Shown here piece by piece: positions 5,789-5,912 of a stretch of 5,912 nucleotides of DNA. The notes beneath the pieces were generated by a model. That model ran no database searches, was not told the DNA's origin, and saw nothing but the letters and a program-made list of their open reading frames with translations. The stretch is from assembly GCA_014381385.1 (NCBI GenBank), contig JACNLR010000171.1:1-5912 (forward strand), read 5' to 3'. The position numbers and the translations under genes were made by a program. This stretch comes from Planctomycetota bacterium. Lineage in GTDB: Bacteria > Planctomycetota > Phycisphaerae > Phycisphaerales > SM1A02. Every line of letters starts with the position of its first letter. Position 1 is the first letter of the stretch.

Positions 5789-5912
5789 GTGCAGAGTGAA
5801 GCAAAATCCAACAAAGTGCAACGACCACGTCGTGGGCTTAGTGCACTTCTTGTTGCACAGTTTATGGGTGCAGCGAACGATAATATTCTCAAGACGCTTC
5901 TGGGTTTTGCAG
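5789..5912 (+). CDS. N-terminus of an MFS transporter of the LplT/Aas type, cut by the window edge
   Basis: Forty-one codons are visible. After a short basic, cytoplasmic-looking leader (KVQRPRRG) comes the start of a first membrane helix with LSALLVAQFMGAANDNILK. The xxQFxGAxNDN signature is typical of lysophospholipid transporters (LplT) and of MFS domains fused to acyltransferase/acyl-ACP synthetase (Aas) domains. Proteins of this kind move lysophospholipid across the inner membrane for re-acylation. Whether the fusion partner is present cannot be seen. The GTG at 5789 is the best start; no in-frame ATG lies between the upstream stop (5702-5704) and the helix, and GTG at 5816 is the alternative. 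No Shine-Dalgarno sequence is evident, so the start is uncertain. It follows the recA terminator and so is probably transcribed separately. Confidence 0.7.
   Translation, partial: MQSEAKSNKVQRPRRGLSALLVAQFMGAANDNILKTLLGFA

Noticed and set aside
1..5912. A new multi-gene defence, mobile or biosynthetic system
   Set aside because: The genes are separately transcribed housekeeping functions on both strands; no transposase, integrase, CRISPR, toxin-antitoxin pair or retron-like element is seen.

Overview
This is a piece of an ordinary bacterial chromosome, moderate in GC by eye. It carries four complete genes, one decayed gene at the left edge and one gene cut by the right edge. The lineage cannot be fixed from the sequence. 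The gene mix (M32 carboxypeptidase, AnmK, UDP-xylose synthase, a RecA with a long basic tail, and an LplT/Aas-like transporter start) would fit a Planctomycetota/PVC-type or other environmental bacterium, but that is a guess. TAA, TAG and TGA are all used as normal stops, so nothing points to an altered genetic code.

Layout. Positions 1-554 (+) hold the 3' part of an ankyrin-repeat gene whose frame is broken by two TAA codons, each one base away from a sense codon. A perfect 11-bp hairpin (580-605) follows. Next comes an M32 (Taq-type) zinc carboxypeptidase (642-2174, +), which overlaps the 3' end of the convergent anhydro-N-acetylmuramic acid kinase gene anmK (2159-3208, -) by 16 bp. anmK is divergent, across only 39 bp, from a UDP-glucuronate decarboxylase gene (3248-4237, +), whose start codon lies 7 nt after a consensus TATAAT. 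After a 156-bp gap with an 11-bp-period direct repeat and a TTGACA box comes recA (4394-5695, +). It is closed by a clear intrinsic terminator (5721-5758). The start of a membrane transporter gene of the LplT/Aas type follows (from about 5789).

How the genes relate. They do not form one pathway or operon. The M32 enzyme trims peptides, AnmK recycles peptidoglycan sugar, the decarboxylase makes UDP-xylose for surface glycans, and RecA serves recombination and the SOS response. Each complete gene appears to have its own transcription signals.

Most notable points: the roughly 80-residue lysine-rich N-terminal tail on RecA, with a possible second internal start; a candidate SOS-type operator (GAAT-N7-GAAC) just upstream of the recA -35 box; the replacement of the conserved TGPG loop by VCCC in AnmK; a probable leaderless mRNA for the decarboxylase; and the doubly interrupted ankyrin gene. 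I see no CRISPR array, mobile element, RNA gene or obviously new multi-gene system. No non-genic stretch exceeds 300 bases.
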